From an uncultured Lachnospiraceae bacterium (GTDB lineage Bacteria > Bacillota > Clostridia > Lachnospirales > Lachnospiraceae), in contig CACWJQ010000006.1 in NCBI GenBank assembly GCA_902761225.1, positions 1-64,000 on the forward strand: a stretch of 64,000 nt of DNA, in the 5' to 3' direction. The translations under genes and the position numbers were made by a program. Every line of letters begins with the position of its first letter. The stretch's first letter is position 1. The notes beneath the pieces were generated by a model, which saw nothing but the letters and a program-made list of their open reading frames with translations, did not search any database and was not told the DNA's origin. Below are positions 51,938 to 59,658 of the stretch, piece after piece.

Positions 51938-53739
51938 GCCCTCACATCAAAGGATCGCATCCCCGAAGAATAGGAACCACCGGGTCCTCCCGCATGTACC
52001 AGGAGAAGATTGACTCCGCCCTCCTTAAGAGCATCTGCTTCAGGTTCTGTATCATCATCCTTAAGCTTCATTGAACATTTCAGTTCGTATCCTCTTCCCT
52101 TCAGCCTTTCGGTAAGCTGATCCATATGATCGTTAAGAAGATCAAGCGTCTCATCATCCGCCACGGTAAAGGATGTGGAGACCTTACCCCCTGCCTTTAC
52201 ATCCATCGACACATACACATCCACAGGTCCCAGATTATCCATGTCCAGATGAAGGAATGCAGTTACCACAGAATCATCCGATGTCATGTTCTTCTTATTC
52301 GAGAACACATACAGATCCCCGTGTGCCGAGTCCCCTCCGGAAAGTTTCAGAGGCAACTGTATATAGGCATACATCTGATTTATCTGCTGCAGAAAATCGA
52401 TGTTGGAGCTCATATTGTTCACGGCATTAAAAGCCGGCGTATTCTGCGCCCCGGCAGCTGCAAGACCTTCTTTGAGCATTGACAGCTGTCCGTTAAGTCT
52501 TCTGTAAAGCGATTCCACCTTATCCTTATCCGCAACCTCAGAGGGCTGGATGCTCCATTCATTCTTAAGAACATCAAGTGTCAGGGACTTAAGAGGATCG
52601 AATGACAGCAGCTTCTTAAGGCCGGACATATCCCCGCTTTCAAGGGCTTTTTGCTGGAAAAGGCTTATATCCCTGAGAAGATCTGCCGTACCTGCGGGCT
52701 GATACTCACTGTCCCCTGTCAGAGTCCTCATAAGAGTAACCGTCTGATCAAAAGCGTCCTTAAAGCTGATATTCTGCAGGCTGCCACTTTGAGCCCCGGT
52801 ATTTTCAACGTTAACTGCTGCGGTCTGTCCTTCATTTATACCGGATGCTTTTGCGCCTTCTGCGGCTCCCGGATCCTGCATTGCCTTCAGAAGTTCAAGA
52901 GCTCTTGCTGCAGGATCGGATGCTTCCTGTGCATTTGCAGTTTCGTTCTGTATGGCGTTTGATGCATTTTCAGCATTTCCGGTCTGCATCGTATCCGTAC
53001 CGGTTGCCTTACCGGGATCAGACTGCATTCCCGCTTCAATATAAGGATCTTCTATCTCGCTTATATGTGAAAGTGCTGTATCAATAAGGGTATTCATCAG
53101 TCCTGCGGCGTTTTTGGTATCGCCGGAGGATATCATATCCATAAGAGCCTGTCCCGTCTTATCGGCTATGTCCTGCATGCCGCGGTCTATCTGATATGAC
53201 AGGTTCTTATAATTTCCTATATTCTCAAGGTTTTCCGGTGTGGCAGGAAGTCCGAGCTTTGCAAGATCGACCACGTCCGAAACGGGCGCCTGTGGATTAG
53301 CCGATATTCCCGAATACATATCCAGTATGGATGCTCTGTCTATGGGAAGTCCCGCCTTCATCATCTCGGTGACCATTGCAGTCGAAGTATCAGTCACGGG
53401 AAGCGATGCCTGATCAAGAGCCTTAAGCACACTCACATCCGTTGCGGTATTGGTAAGAAGCGGCGAGATGGAAATGGATGATGCATTGTTTTTGACCTGA
53501 AAGGTAATATTCTGACCTTCTGTGATGCTCATCTCCGAACCAAGCCTTGCATTTATCAGATTACCGCCGGGAAGCTTGAGCGTTACATCCGAGCCGTTAT
53601 TTCTTACCACTTTTGCGGTGAAGGTATCACCGTTCTTCATTGAGGCAAGCTGGGAATATCCTTCTCCCGACACATTGGAAGCCGGAGTCTCAGTGACATT
53701 CTTTATGCTGTTTAAGAAAATCTCACCTATTCCCGCCAT
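51934..53739 (-). CDS. FliK-like hook-length-control domain protein (YlqG-like)
   Basis: About 601 residues. An N-terminal part with a small beta domain (GDTFTAKVVRNNGSDVTLKL) leads to a long Ala/Gln/Asn-rich linker (about 190-330) and a C-terminal FliK-type domain (GPVDVYVSMDVKAGGKVSTSF, then LTERLKGRGYELKCSM). Paired with an FlhB-like protein as flagellar FliK pairs with FlhB, but in a non-flagellar locus. ATG 53739 with AGAGAG upstream is chosen over a GTG at 53763. Confidence 0.82.
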   Translation of the reverse strand: MAGIGEIFLNSIKNVTETPASNVSGEGYSQLASMKNGDTFTAKVVRNNGSDVTLKLPGGNLINARLGSEMSITEGQNITFQVKNNASSISISPLLTNTATDVSVLKALDQASLPVTDTSTAMVTEMMKAGLPIDRASILDMYSGISANPQAPVSDVVDLAKLGLPATPENLENIGNYKNLSYQIDRGMQDIADKTGQALMDMISSGDTKNAAGLMNTLIDTALSHISEIEDPYIEAGMQSDPGKATGTDTMQTGNAENASNAIQNETANAQEASDPAARALELLKAMQDPGAAEGAKASGINEGQTAAVNVENTGAQSGSLQNISFKDAFDQTVTLMRTLTGDSEYQPAGTADLLRDISLFQQKALESGDMSGLKKLLSFDPLKSLTLDVLKNEWSIQPSEVADKDKVESLYRRLNGQLSMLKEGLAAAGAQNTPAFNAVNNMSSNIDFLQQINQMYAYIQLPLKLSGGDSAHGDLYVFSNKKNMTSDDSVVTAFLHLDMDNLGPVDVYVSMDVKAGGKVSTSFTVADDETLDLLNDHMDQLTERLKGRGYELKCSMKLKDDDTEPEADALKEGGVNLLLVHAGGPGGSYSSGMRSFDVRA

Positions 53740-53861
53740 ATACTCTCTGTTGTGTATCCCCACCGTACGCTTCTGCGCTTATATCTGCAGGAGATCAATT
53801 CGGATAAGGGATATATATGATCTGATCATTCCTCCAAACCCGTTACTGCTTCAGATCCCGT

Positions 53862-54617
53862 TCACACATAGGAGTGAATGAAGGATCTTCTGTGTATCGG
53901 ACAGGGGCCGTATTTCTTCAATGCTGCGATATGATCGGCTGTTCCGTATCCCACATTCTTAGCAAATCCGTACTCCGGATACTGTTTATCATATTCAAGC
54001 ATCATCCTGTCTCTTGTCACCTTGGCGTATATGCTTGCGGCTCCGATGGATATGCTCTTGGCATCACCCTTTATTATGGGAACCTGCTTTATATCAACTC
54101 CGGGTATCGTGACAGCATCGTTAAGAAGCAGCTGGGGCGCTGGATCAAGCTTGCTGATAGCCTGTCTCATGGCCTCATATGTAGCCTGCAGTATATTGAT
54201 CTCATCGATCCTCTCGGGACCCACTATACCGACAGCACAGCTTACGGCCTTCTCTGAGATCTCGTCATATAATCTGTCTCTTACCTTTTCAGACAGCTTC
54301 TTGGAATCGTTGATATAAAGTATGTCGCAATCCCTTGGCAGGATAACCGCACCCGCTACAACAGGTCCGGCAAAGGGTCCTCTCCCCACTTCGTCTATCC
54401 CGCAGATAAACTGAAGGTCCGGGTATTTGTTCTCATATTCCTTAAGAGCCTCGATCCTTGCTATCTCCTGCTGAAGCTTTTCGTATCTCTTCCCCGCAGC
54501 CTCAAGGAGTTTCTTTACTCCGGCTCTTTCATCCGCTTCATACAGTGCCATAACTTCCGGAAGATTCCTGTCATCCGTTTCCGTCAGATGCTGTTTTATC
54601 TCGGAGATACTTATCAT
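53862..54617 (-). CDS. rnhB: Ribonuclease HII
   Basis: A 251-residue enzyme that cuts RNA at single ribonucleotides or RNA-DNA junctions. The catalytic motif CGIDEVGRGPFAGPVVAGAV contains the Asp-Glu pair; SIGAASIYAKVTRDRMM and the C-terminal HRRSFIHSYV follow. The roughly 70-residue N-terminal extension is typical for Bacillota. It overlaps lepB upstream by four bases. Confidence 0.95.
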   Translation of the reverse strand: MISISEIKQHLTETDDRNLPEVMALYEADERAGVKKLLEAAGKRYEKLQQEIARIEALKEYENKYPDLQFICGIDEVGRGPFAGPVVAGAVILPRDCDILYINDSKKLSEKVRDRLYDEISEKAVSCAVGIVGPERIDEINILQATYEAMRQAISKLDPAPQLLLNDAVTIPGVDIKQVPIIKGDAKSISIGAASIYAKVTRDRMMLEYDKQYPEYGFAKNVGYGTADHIAALKKYGPCPIHRRSFIHSYV

Positions 54618-55171
54618 GAATAGATGCCTCCCATATGGCTTAAGGGGAACAGTCGGAAAACAGCCTTCCCCACAAAGTCTTCCTTTTTCAGATTGCCCAC
54701 AGCAGGGAATCTTGAATCAAGGGAATCGTTGCGGTTATCACCCATCACGAAATATTCATCTTCTCCGAGCACTACCTCTTCCACACATCTGCCCCTGTTC
54801 TCGGGTCTTATGACTTCCATGCCGTAATCCTCTTCGAGGATCTCTCCGTTTATATAGATATTGCCTTCTTCATCAATACGGATGGTCTCGCCGGGAAGTC
54901 CGATTATCCTCTTGATAAAATAGGTATCCTCCGAATACTCGAAGGGGAATACCACGATATCAAACCTCTCGGGATCATTGAATCTGTAGGTGAACTTATT
55001 GACCCACAGGCTCTCTCCGTTATAGAGGGTATTGTTCATGGAATTACCGTCAACTACCGATCTCTGTCCCACATACTTGAGAACAAATGCCGTTATGGCA
55101 AATACACTTAAAAAATATAAAGCAGTACTGAACGCTTCTTTAAGGATCTTATTCCTTTTAGCCTTTGTCAT
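54614..55171 (-). CDS. lepB: Signal peptidase I (first copy downstream of rbgA)
   Basis: A 185-residue single-pass membrane serine protease removing Sec signal peptides. The catalytic serine is S44 in DGNSMNNTL and the lysine K87 in YFIKRIIGLPGE; the box GDNRNDSLDSR is also present. It overlaps rbgA and rnhB by four bases each. It is the second of two signal peptidases flanking rbgA. Confidence 0.94.
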   Translation of the reverse strand: MTKAKRNKILKEAFSTALYFLSVFAITAFVLKYVGQRSVVDGNSMNNTLYNGESLWVNKFTYRFNDPERFDIVVFPFEYSEDTYFIKRIIGLPGETIRIDEEGNIYINGEILEEDYGMEVIRPENRGRCVEEVVLGEDEYFVMGDNRNDSLDSRFPAVGNLKKEDFVGKAVFRLFPLSHMGGIYS

Positions 55172-56025
55172 TGTAAAACAGGAACCTCCAATGTGATTTT
55201 TCCGAGCCTGCCGCTTCTAAGGTCGCTTAATATCTGTTCCGAAGCACGCTGCATATCGACTTCTCCGCCCTTAAGGATAAGCCCGTTTCTGATACCGGCA
55301 CTTCTGATGATCTCCTCGGTATCCGCATCATCGGAAAAACCGTATTTTTCTTTCATCACTCCGGGATAAAGCTCATTTATAAGAACCGTCGCCTCCCCAG
55401 CAAGCTGTCTTAGATTGATAACCTGATCGTTGATGGAACCTATGGCTGCAAGCCTGAATCCGACGGCTTTATCCTCGAACCTCGGCCACAGAAGTCCCGG
55501 AGTATCCAGAAGATCTATGCCGGCATTTGTCCTGACCCACTGATTGCTTCGGGTGACGCCCGGCTTATTGCCGGTCTTTGCGGGAGCCTTGCCTGTAATG
55601 GTGTTTATCAGAGTGGACTTGCCCACATTGGGTATTCCGCATACCATGGCCCTCAGAGGACGGCCGACGATGCCTCTCTTTTTATCCCTCTCGATCTTCT
55701 CCCTGCATACGCTTACACTTGCCTTCCTTACGGCATCCGAAGCTTTTTTATCCCTGGCGCACAGAACCAGTGTCTCAATTCCAAGTCCCTTAAAATATTC
55801 TGTCCAGAGGGCGGTCTTCTTCTCATCGGCAAGATCGGCTTTATTCATCACAATAAGTCTGTACTTATCCTTAGCAAGGTCATCGATATCGGGATTGCGG
55901 CTCGAAAGAGGAACCCTTGCATCAAGCACTTCGATGCACAGATCCACGAGCTTAAGCTCCTCCCTGATCGCTCTTATTGATTTGGTCATATGGCCGGGAT
56001 ACCAGCCGTAATCATTACCTGCCAT
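55168..56025 (-). CDS. rbgA: Ribosome biogenesis GTPase RbgA (YlqF)
   Basis: A 285-residue circularly permuted GTPase of late 50S assembly. The G motifs come in the permuted order: G4 VMNKADL, G1 GIPNVGKSTLIN, G3 DTPGLLWPRFE. The N terminus GWYPGHMTKSIRAIRE is the family hallmark. It is encoded between two signal peptidase genes, abutting both. Confidence 0.95.
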   Translation of the reverse strand: MAGNDYGWYPGHMTKSIRAIREELKLVDLCIEVLDARVPLSSRNPDIDDLAKDKYRLIVMNKADLADEKKTALWTEYFKGLGIETLVLCARDKKASDAVRKASVSVCREKIERDKKRGIVGRPLRAMVCGIPNVGKSTLINTITGKAPAKTGNKPGVTRSNQWVRTNAGIDLLDTPGLLWPRFEDKAVGFRLAAIGSINDQVINLRQLAGEATVLINELYPGVMKEKYGFSDDADTEEIIRSAGIRNGLILKGGEVDMQRASEQILSDLRSGRLGKITLEVPVLQ

Positions 56026-56600
56026 TACTTCACCAGATGCCCGCCGGAATCACCTTCCGAGAATGCATACCAGACCTTTCCAAGGATATATCTGCTTTCC
56101 ACAGGGCCAATATTCGGATTGCGTGAATCATCCGGACTCATCACATCATCGCTCATAACAAAATACATACCCTGACCGACTGTGATCTCATTCGCAAGTA
56201 TCCCCGGATCCGTGACCTTGGATGTTACAAATGCAGAGGGCTCATCGTTCACATAGAGCGTACCGCCGATAACCTGCAGTCTGTCACCCGATACGCCGAT
56301 CACCCTCTTGATGTAAAATCCGGTATTCTCGTTGCCGTTTGGAACAAACAGCACAACATCCCCGGGCTTTGGCTGTGAGAGCTTATAGACGAATCTGTTG
56401 ACCAGGACCTTTTGGCCTTCAATAAGCCCCGGAGCCATGGAATTACCGTCCACATTTACATTCATTCCGAGGAAATACACCAGTATGAACGCAAATAATA
56501 TGCTTATAAATATTCCGATGCCCCAGTGAACGATCTCATGGAAGCTTTCTTCGGAATATCTCTTTCTTCTCTTGTAAAAATAATAACCGTCCTGTTTCAC
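56025..56600 (-). CDS. lepB: Signal peptidase I (second copy, upstream of rbgA)
   Basis: A 191-residue signal peptidase with S54 in DGNSMAPGL and K98 in FYIKRVIGVSGD. The last box is degenerate: SDDVMSPDDSRN in place of GDNRxNSxDSR. About 25 charged N-terminal residues precede the single helix. It starts with GTG, follows a TTGAAT-17-TATAAT promoter, and shares one base with rbgA. Both copies look active; they may differ in substrate preference. Confidence 0.92.
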   Translation of the reverse strand: MKQDGYYFYKRRKRYSEESFHEIVHWGIGIFISILFAFILVYFLGMNVNVDGNSMAPGLIEGQKVLVNRFVYKLSQPKPGDVVLFVPNGNENTGFYIKRVIGVSGDRLQVIGGTLYVNDEPSAFVTSKVTDPGILANEITVGQGMYFVMSDDVMSPDDSRNPNIGPVESRYILGKVWYAFSEGDSGGHLVK

Positions 56601-56639
56601 TTAGGATACCGTTTTCCATCGCATAAACATACATAGTGG

Positions 56640-56668
56640 ATTATAGCATATATTCTTAATAAATTCAA
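56640..56668 (-). promoter_or_regulatory. Promoter of the lepB-rbgA-lepB-rnhB run
   Basis: Minus strand TTGAAT (56668-56663), 17-base spacer, TATAAT (56645-56640). The -35 box begins within the T-tract of the rplS terminator. Confidence 0.82.
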
Positions 56669-56670
56669 AA

Positions 56671-56696
56671 AAGCCGGTGCATAAAAGCACCGGCTT
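56671..56696 (-). terminator. Terminator after rplS
   Basis: A perfect 10-bp stem AAGCCGGTGC/GCACCGGCTT (56671-56680 with 56687-56696), 6-base loop, followed by TTTT on the minus strand, 18 bases past the rplS stop. Confidence 0.9.
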
Positions 56697-56714
56697 AAGA
56701 AGATTCAAAAAAGA

Positions 56715-57062
56715 TTATTTAACAACCTCTTTAACCTTAGCTGCCTTACCAACTCTGTCTCTGAGGTAGTTGAGCTTAGCACGTCTTACCTTACCCTTTC
56801 TGACAACTTCGATCTTCTCAACATTGGGAGAATGAAGGGGCCAGGTCTTCTCAACGCCTACGCCGTTAGAGATCTTACGAACAGTGAAGGTCTCGCGGTT
56901 AGAACCGTTCTGTCTCTTGATAACAGTTCCTTCAAAGATCTGGATCCTGGACTTCTCGCCCTCAACGATACGGTTGTGAACCTTAACGGTATCACCTACG
57001 CTGAACTCTGCGATCTCTGACTTAAGCTGCTCTTTTTCGATTTCCTTAATGATGTCTGACAT
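56715..57062 (-). CDS. rplS: 50S ribosomal protein L19
   Basis: A 115-residue large-subunit protein at the 30S-50S interface. Recognised by [51 protein letters not shown] and [20 protein letters not shown] 57062 follows AAGGAGATATATT. An in-frame codon at 57104 lies inside the leader and is rejected. It is transcribed alone behind its own promoter and leader. Confidence 0.97.
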   Translation of the reverse strand: MSDIIKEIEKEQLKSEIAEFSVGDTVKVHNRIVEGEKSRIQIFEGTVIKRQNGSNRETFTVRKISNGVGVEKTWPLHSPNVEKIEVVRKGKVRRAKLNYLRDRVGKAAKVKEVVK

Positions 57063-57172
57063 AATATATCTCCTTCTATCTTGGCTCTGCTTCAGACTTA
57101 ACATGTCTTAACAGCTCCCTAGGATGTTCATAATACCTCAATGGGTAACAGCGGACCACCGTTTAAACGCAA
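57063..57172 (-). promoter_or_regulatory. L19 ribosomal protein leader
   Basis: The roughly 110-base leader before rplS contains the strings CCGCTGTTACCCATTGAGG and GAACATCCTAGGGAGCTG, which match my recollection of the L19 leader family of Bacillota, thought to mediate autogenous control of rplS. The covariance fit was not tested. Confidence 0.75.
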
Positions 57173-57179
57173 CATTGGT

Positions 57180-57208
57180 AATTTATCATATAGACGTTAC
57201 AAATGCAA
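57180..57208 (-). promoter_or_regulatory. Promoter of rplS
   Basis: Minus strand TTGCAT (57208-57203), 17-base spacer, TAAATT (57185-57180), immediately before the leader. An overlapping TGATAA two bases upstream could be the real -10. Confidence 0.55.
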
Positions 57209-57257
57209 GTAAAAACTTGTATTTATCCTGTTTTTCACAAAATCCATCCAGTAAAGA

Positions 57258-58481
57258 TCACGCCTTATCCCTCAGACAGGCGGATCGTACCGCAGATGTG
57301 TAAAGCCCTATCTTCACCGCATCCTCTGCCTTGGCAGCCTGTGACATGTCCAGGAATTCATAATATGTCCTTCCCTGCAGGAGCGCGCTGCTTATATTGT
57401 TCCTAAGCCTTTCTCCGAACTCTCCGTAGTCCCGTACTCTTGCAGATGAAAGAGGATTCCGCTCAGTAAAGGTGATCATCACAAGATCTGTGCAGCCTTC
57501 ATTCCATATGCATTCCTGTAATCCAAGGAACAGACATTTGAGGGCTTTATCATCATGATCACGTACCAGCGAACATATAGCTGCGATCTCCGCTTCATCA
57601 TAATGACTGAGCTTTTTATCGAAGCATCCTGCATACAGCATCAGTTCATCATGATCGAATATAAGATACAGATCCCGACCTTCATACAGTATATCGGTAT
57701 CATCGAACAGTAGCGCTTCTATTGCGGGGATGTTCTGTACTCTTGCTTTCTTAAGCTTTTCCGTCAGCTCATTCCTTGCATTATATCTGTTCAGAAGATC
57801 CGGGCGGTTTGCGGCAGTCCTTTCAATGGACCTTGCAAGCCTCCACTCTTCTATATCCCTGTGATTGCCGGACAGAAGAACCTGCGGAACATCCTTGTCA
57901 TGCCACACCTCAGGCCTTGAATACTGCGGATATTCAAGCAGATCCCTATAGAAAGTCTCAACCTCGGGAGAATCGGAATTCCCCAGCACTCCCGGAAGAA
58001 GACGTGCCACGGCATCCATTATGATAAGAGCCGGAAGCTCTCCTCCCGTAAGGATATAATCTCCTGCAGAGACATAATCGGTAACTATCTCTTCAAGTAC
58101 TCTCTCATCCACGCCCTCGTAATGACCGCAGAGAAATACAAGTTCATCATCCCTTGAAAATTCCTTCGCCATTCTCTGGTCAAAGCGTTTTCCCTGAGGC
58201 GACAGATATATGACCCTTCTCTTCTTACCTTCCGAAGAACAGGCGCTTCCGGGCTTAACGGCTTCTGAGTACGCCCTATACACAGGCTCTGCCTGTATGA
58301 CCTGTCCCGCACCGCCGCCGTATGGATAGTCATCTACCTGGGCGCGGTTATTATCCGCAAAGTCACGGATATTAAGAGTCTCCAGTTCAAGAGCCCCTTC
58401 CTTTATCGCCCGTCCGATTATCCCTGTTTCCATGACCGATCTGATCATCTCGGGAAACAGTGTCAAAACCCTGTAGATCAA
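57258..58481 (-). CDS. trmD: tRNA (guanine-N1-)-methyltransferase TrmD with a C-terminal extra domain
   Basis: A 407-residue protein. Residues 1-230 are a complete TrmD (m1G37 methylation of tRNA) with the trefoil-knot motifs YLSPQGKRFDQ, LCGHYEGVDERV, SAGDYILTGGELPALIIMD and the end LLEYPQYSRPEVW and WRLARSIERTAANRPDLL. Residues 231-407 are an added region not found in standard TrmD (about 240 residues): IPAIEALLFDDTDILYEGRD, LYLIFDHDELMLYAGCFD and a Cys-containing helical stretch. I do not recognise it; it has an alpha/beta look reminiscent of acetyltransferase-like folds but no CoA motif. It overlaps rimM by four bases. Confidence 0.92.
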   Translation of the reverse strand: MIYRVLTLFPEMIRSVMETGIIGRAIKEGALELETLNIRDFADNNRAQVDDYPYGGGAGQVIQAEPVYRAYSEAVKPGSACSSEGKKRRVIYLSPQGKRFDQRMAKEFSRDDELVFLCGHYEGVDERVLEEIVTDYVSAGDYILTGGELPALIIMDAVARLLPGVLGNSDSPEVETFYRDLLEYPQYSRPEVWHDKDVPQVLLSGNHRDIEEWRLARSIERTAANRPDLLNRYNARNELTEKLKKARVQNIPAIEALLFDDTDILYEGRDLYLIFDHDELMLYAGCFDKKLSHYDEAEIAAICSLVRDHDDKALKCLFLGLQECIWNEGCTDLVMITFTERNPLSSARVRDYGEFGERLRNNISSALLQGRTYYEFLDMSQAAKAEDAVKIGLYTSAVRSACLRDKA

Positions 58482-58987
58482 TCCAGCAGTCCCTCCAGAA
58501 TATGAACAGTCATCAGTTCTGCTTCAGTATCGATGTTAAGGATACAATCCTTTATGGCAGGCAGCAGAAATGAAGTTCCGTCTTCAGATGTCACCTCATA
58601 CACATCATTGGCACCGGTCTGGATTATGTCAGTGATCTTACCGCGCTTTATGCCCTCATCGTCAACAACTTCCATTCCGATTATATCCGCAAAATAGTAC
58701 TCGCCCTCATCAAGCGGGGCAGCATCCTCCCTGCTGACATAAAGGTCCTTCTGTCTGTAATTCCTTATCTCTTCCGGAGTCTCTATCCCCTTAAACTTAA
58801 GGATCACAAGAGGAAGAGCCATTTTGGCGCTTTCAACCTCGAACTCTCTGTAGGATCCTTTTTCCGGGATGTACACCTTATTAAGTTTTTTGAACCTTTT
58901 AGGATCATCGGTATGAGGGAATACCTTCATCTCCCCTTTGATCCCGAAGGGCTGTGTTATTGTACCGACTTTAAGATAATCATCCAT
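58478..58987 (-). CDS. rimM: Ribosome maturation factor RimM
   Basis: A 169-residue 30S maturation factor that binds S19: RimM N-terminal barrel (VGTITQPFGIKGEMKVFPHTD), then a PRC barrel (YYFADIIGMEVVDDEG, LLPAIKDCILNIDTEAELMTVHI). ATG 58987 gives the family start; an ATG at 59011 would begin within a terminator stem. No ribosome-binding sequence is seen before 58987, where the T-tract of the hairpin lies. Confidence 0.9.
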   Translation of the reverse strand: MDDYLKVGTITQPFGIKGEMKVFPHTDDPKRFKKLNKVYIPEKGSYREFEVESAKMALPLVILKFKGIETPEEIRNYRQKDLYVSREDAAPLDEGEYYFADIIGMEVVDDEGIKRGKITDIIQTGANDVYEVTSEDGTSFLLPAIKDCILNIDTEAELMTVHILEGLLD

Positions 58988-58999
58988 GTTTTCAAAAAA

Positions 59000-59022
59000 C
59001 GGACCGCACATTCAGCGGTCCG
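59000..59022 (-). terminator. Terminator or attenuator between khpA and rimM
   Basis: A perfect 8-bp GC-rich stem CGGACCGC/GCGGTCCG (59000-59007 with 59015-59022, 7-base loop) followed on the minus strand by TTTTTT, ending about 6 bases before the rimM ATG. A second imperfect hairpin lies at 59039-59063. Confidence 0.85.
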
Positions 59023-59074
59023 CATAGGCATCACCCCGGTCATCATATCATCAATATGACGACTGAGGAGATCA

Positions 59075-59305
59075 TTAATCTGTAATCTCAACATCAGCTC
59101 TTGCATTTTCCCTTGAAGCTGCAGCCTTGACAACGGAACGGATGGACTTTGCGATCCTTCCCTGTTTTCCTATGACCTTACCCATGTCGGATGAAGCAAC
59201 GTGAAGCTGAAGAACGTAATCTGCTCCGTCCTTGGTTTCAGTCACAACAACCTCGTCAGGATTTTCTACGAGAGCCTTTGCAATAACTTCAACGAGTTCT
59301 TTCAT
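59075..59305 (-). CDS. khpA: KH-domain RNA-binding protein KhpA
   Basis: A 76-residue single KH domain with the GxxG loop in MGKVIGKQGRIAKSIRSVV. KhpA partners KhpB/Jag in RNA binding and cell-size control in Bacillota. Encoded 31 bases after rpsP, the usual rpsP-khpA-rimM order. Confidence 0.95.
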   Translation of the reverse strand: MKELVEVIAKALVENPDEVVVTETKDGADYVLQLHVASSDMGKVIGKQGRIAKSIRSVVKAAASRENARADVEITD

Positions 59306-59336
59306 AAGGCCTCCTTAGATAAATACAATTGCTTGA

Positions 59337-59582
59337 TTATTTGATTATTCCGGCAACCTTGAAAAGCTTTCCTACTACCTCGGTAGGCTGAGCTCCGTTA
59401 GCGATCCACTTCTTTGCAGCCTCCTCGTCAATATGAAACTCGCTGGGATCCTTGGAAGGATCATAGGTTCCGATCTCATCGATGAATCTTCCGTTTCTGG
59501 GGCTTCTGGAATCTGCAACGATAATACGATAGAAAGGAGCCTTCTTCTCGCCGATTCTTCTGAGTCTGATCTTTACTGCCAT
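59337..59582 (-). CDS. rpsP: 30S ribosomal protein S16
   Basis: An 81-residue small-subunit protein: [41 protein letters not shown] and [17 protein letters not shown] precedes the ATG. In the 76-base gap to ffh a TTGAAT and TATAAT 19 bases apart could be a weak internal promoter. Confidence 0.97.
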   Translation of the reverse strand: MAVKIRLRRIGEKKAPFYRIIVADSRSPRNGRFIDEIGTYDPSKDPSEFHIDEEAAKKWIANGAQPTEVVGKLFKVAGIIK

Positions 59583-59658
59583 TTTAAAATTCCTCCGTAA
59601 ATATTGTTAAATGGATTTTTATTATATGAAAACGGATAATTCCGGATTCAATCACTGT

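Noticed and set aside
57206..57219. CAAGTAAAAACTTG dyad as a trmD terminator
   Set aside because: Only 5 bp with AT-rich pairs and no T-tract on the minus strand; it overlaps the rplS promoter.
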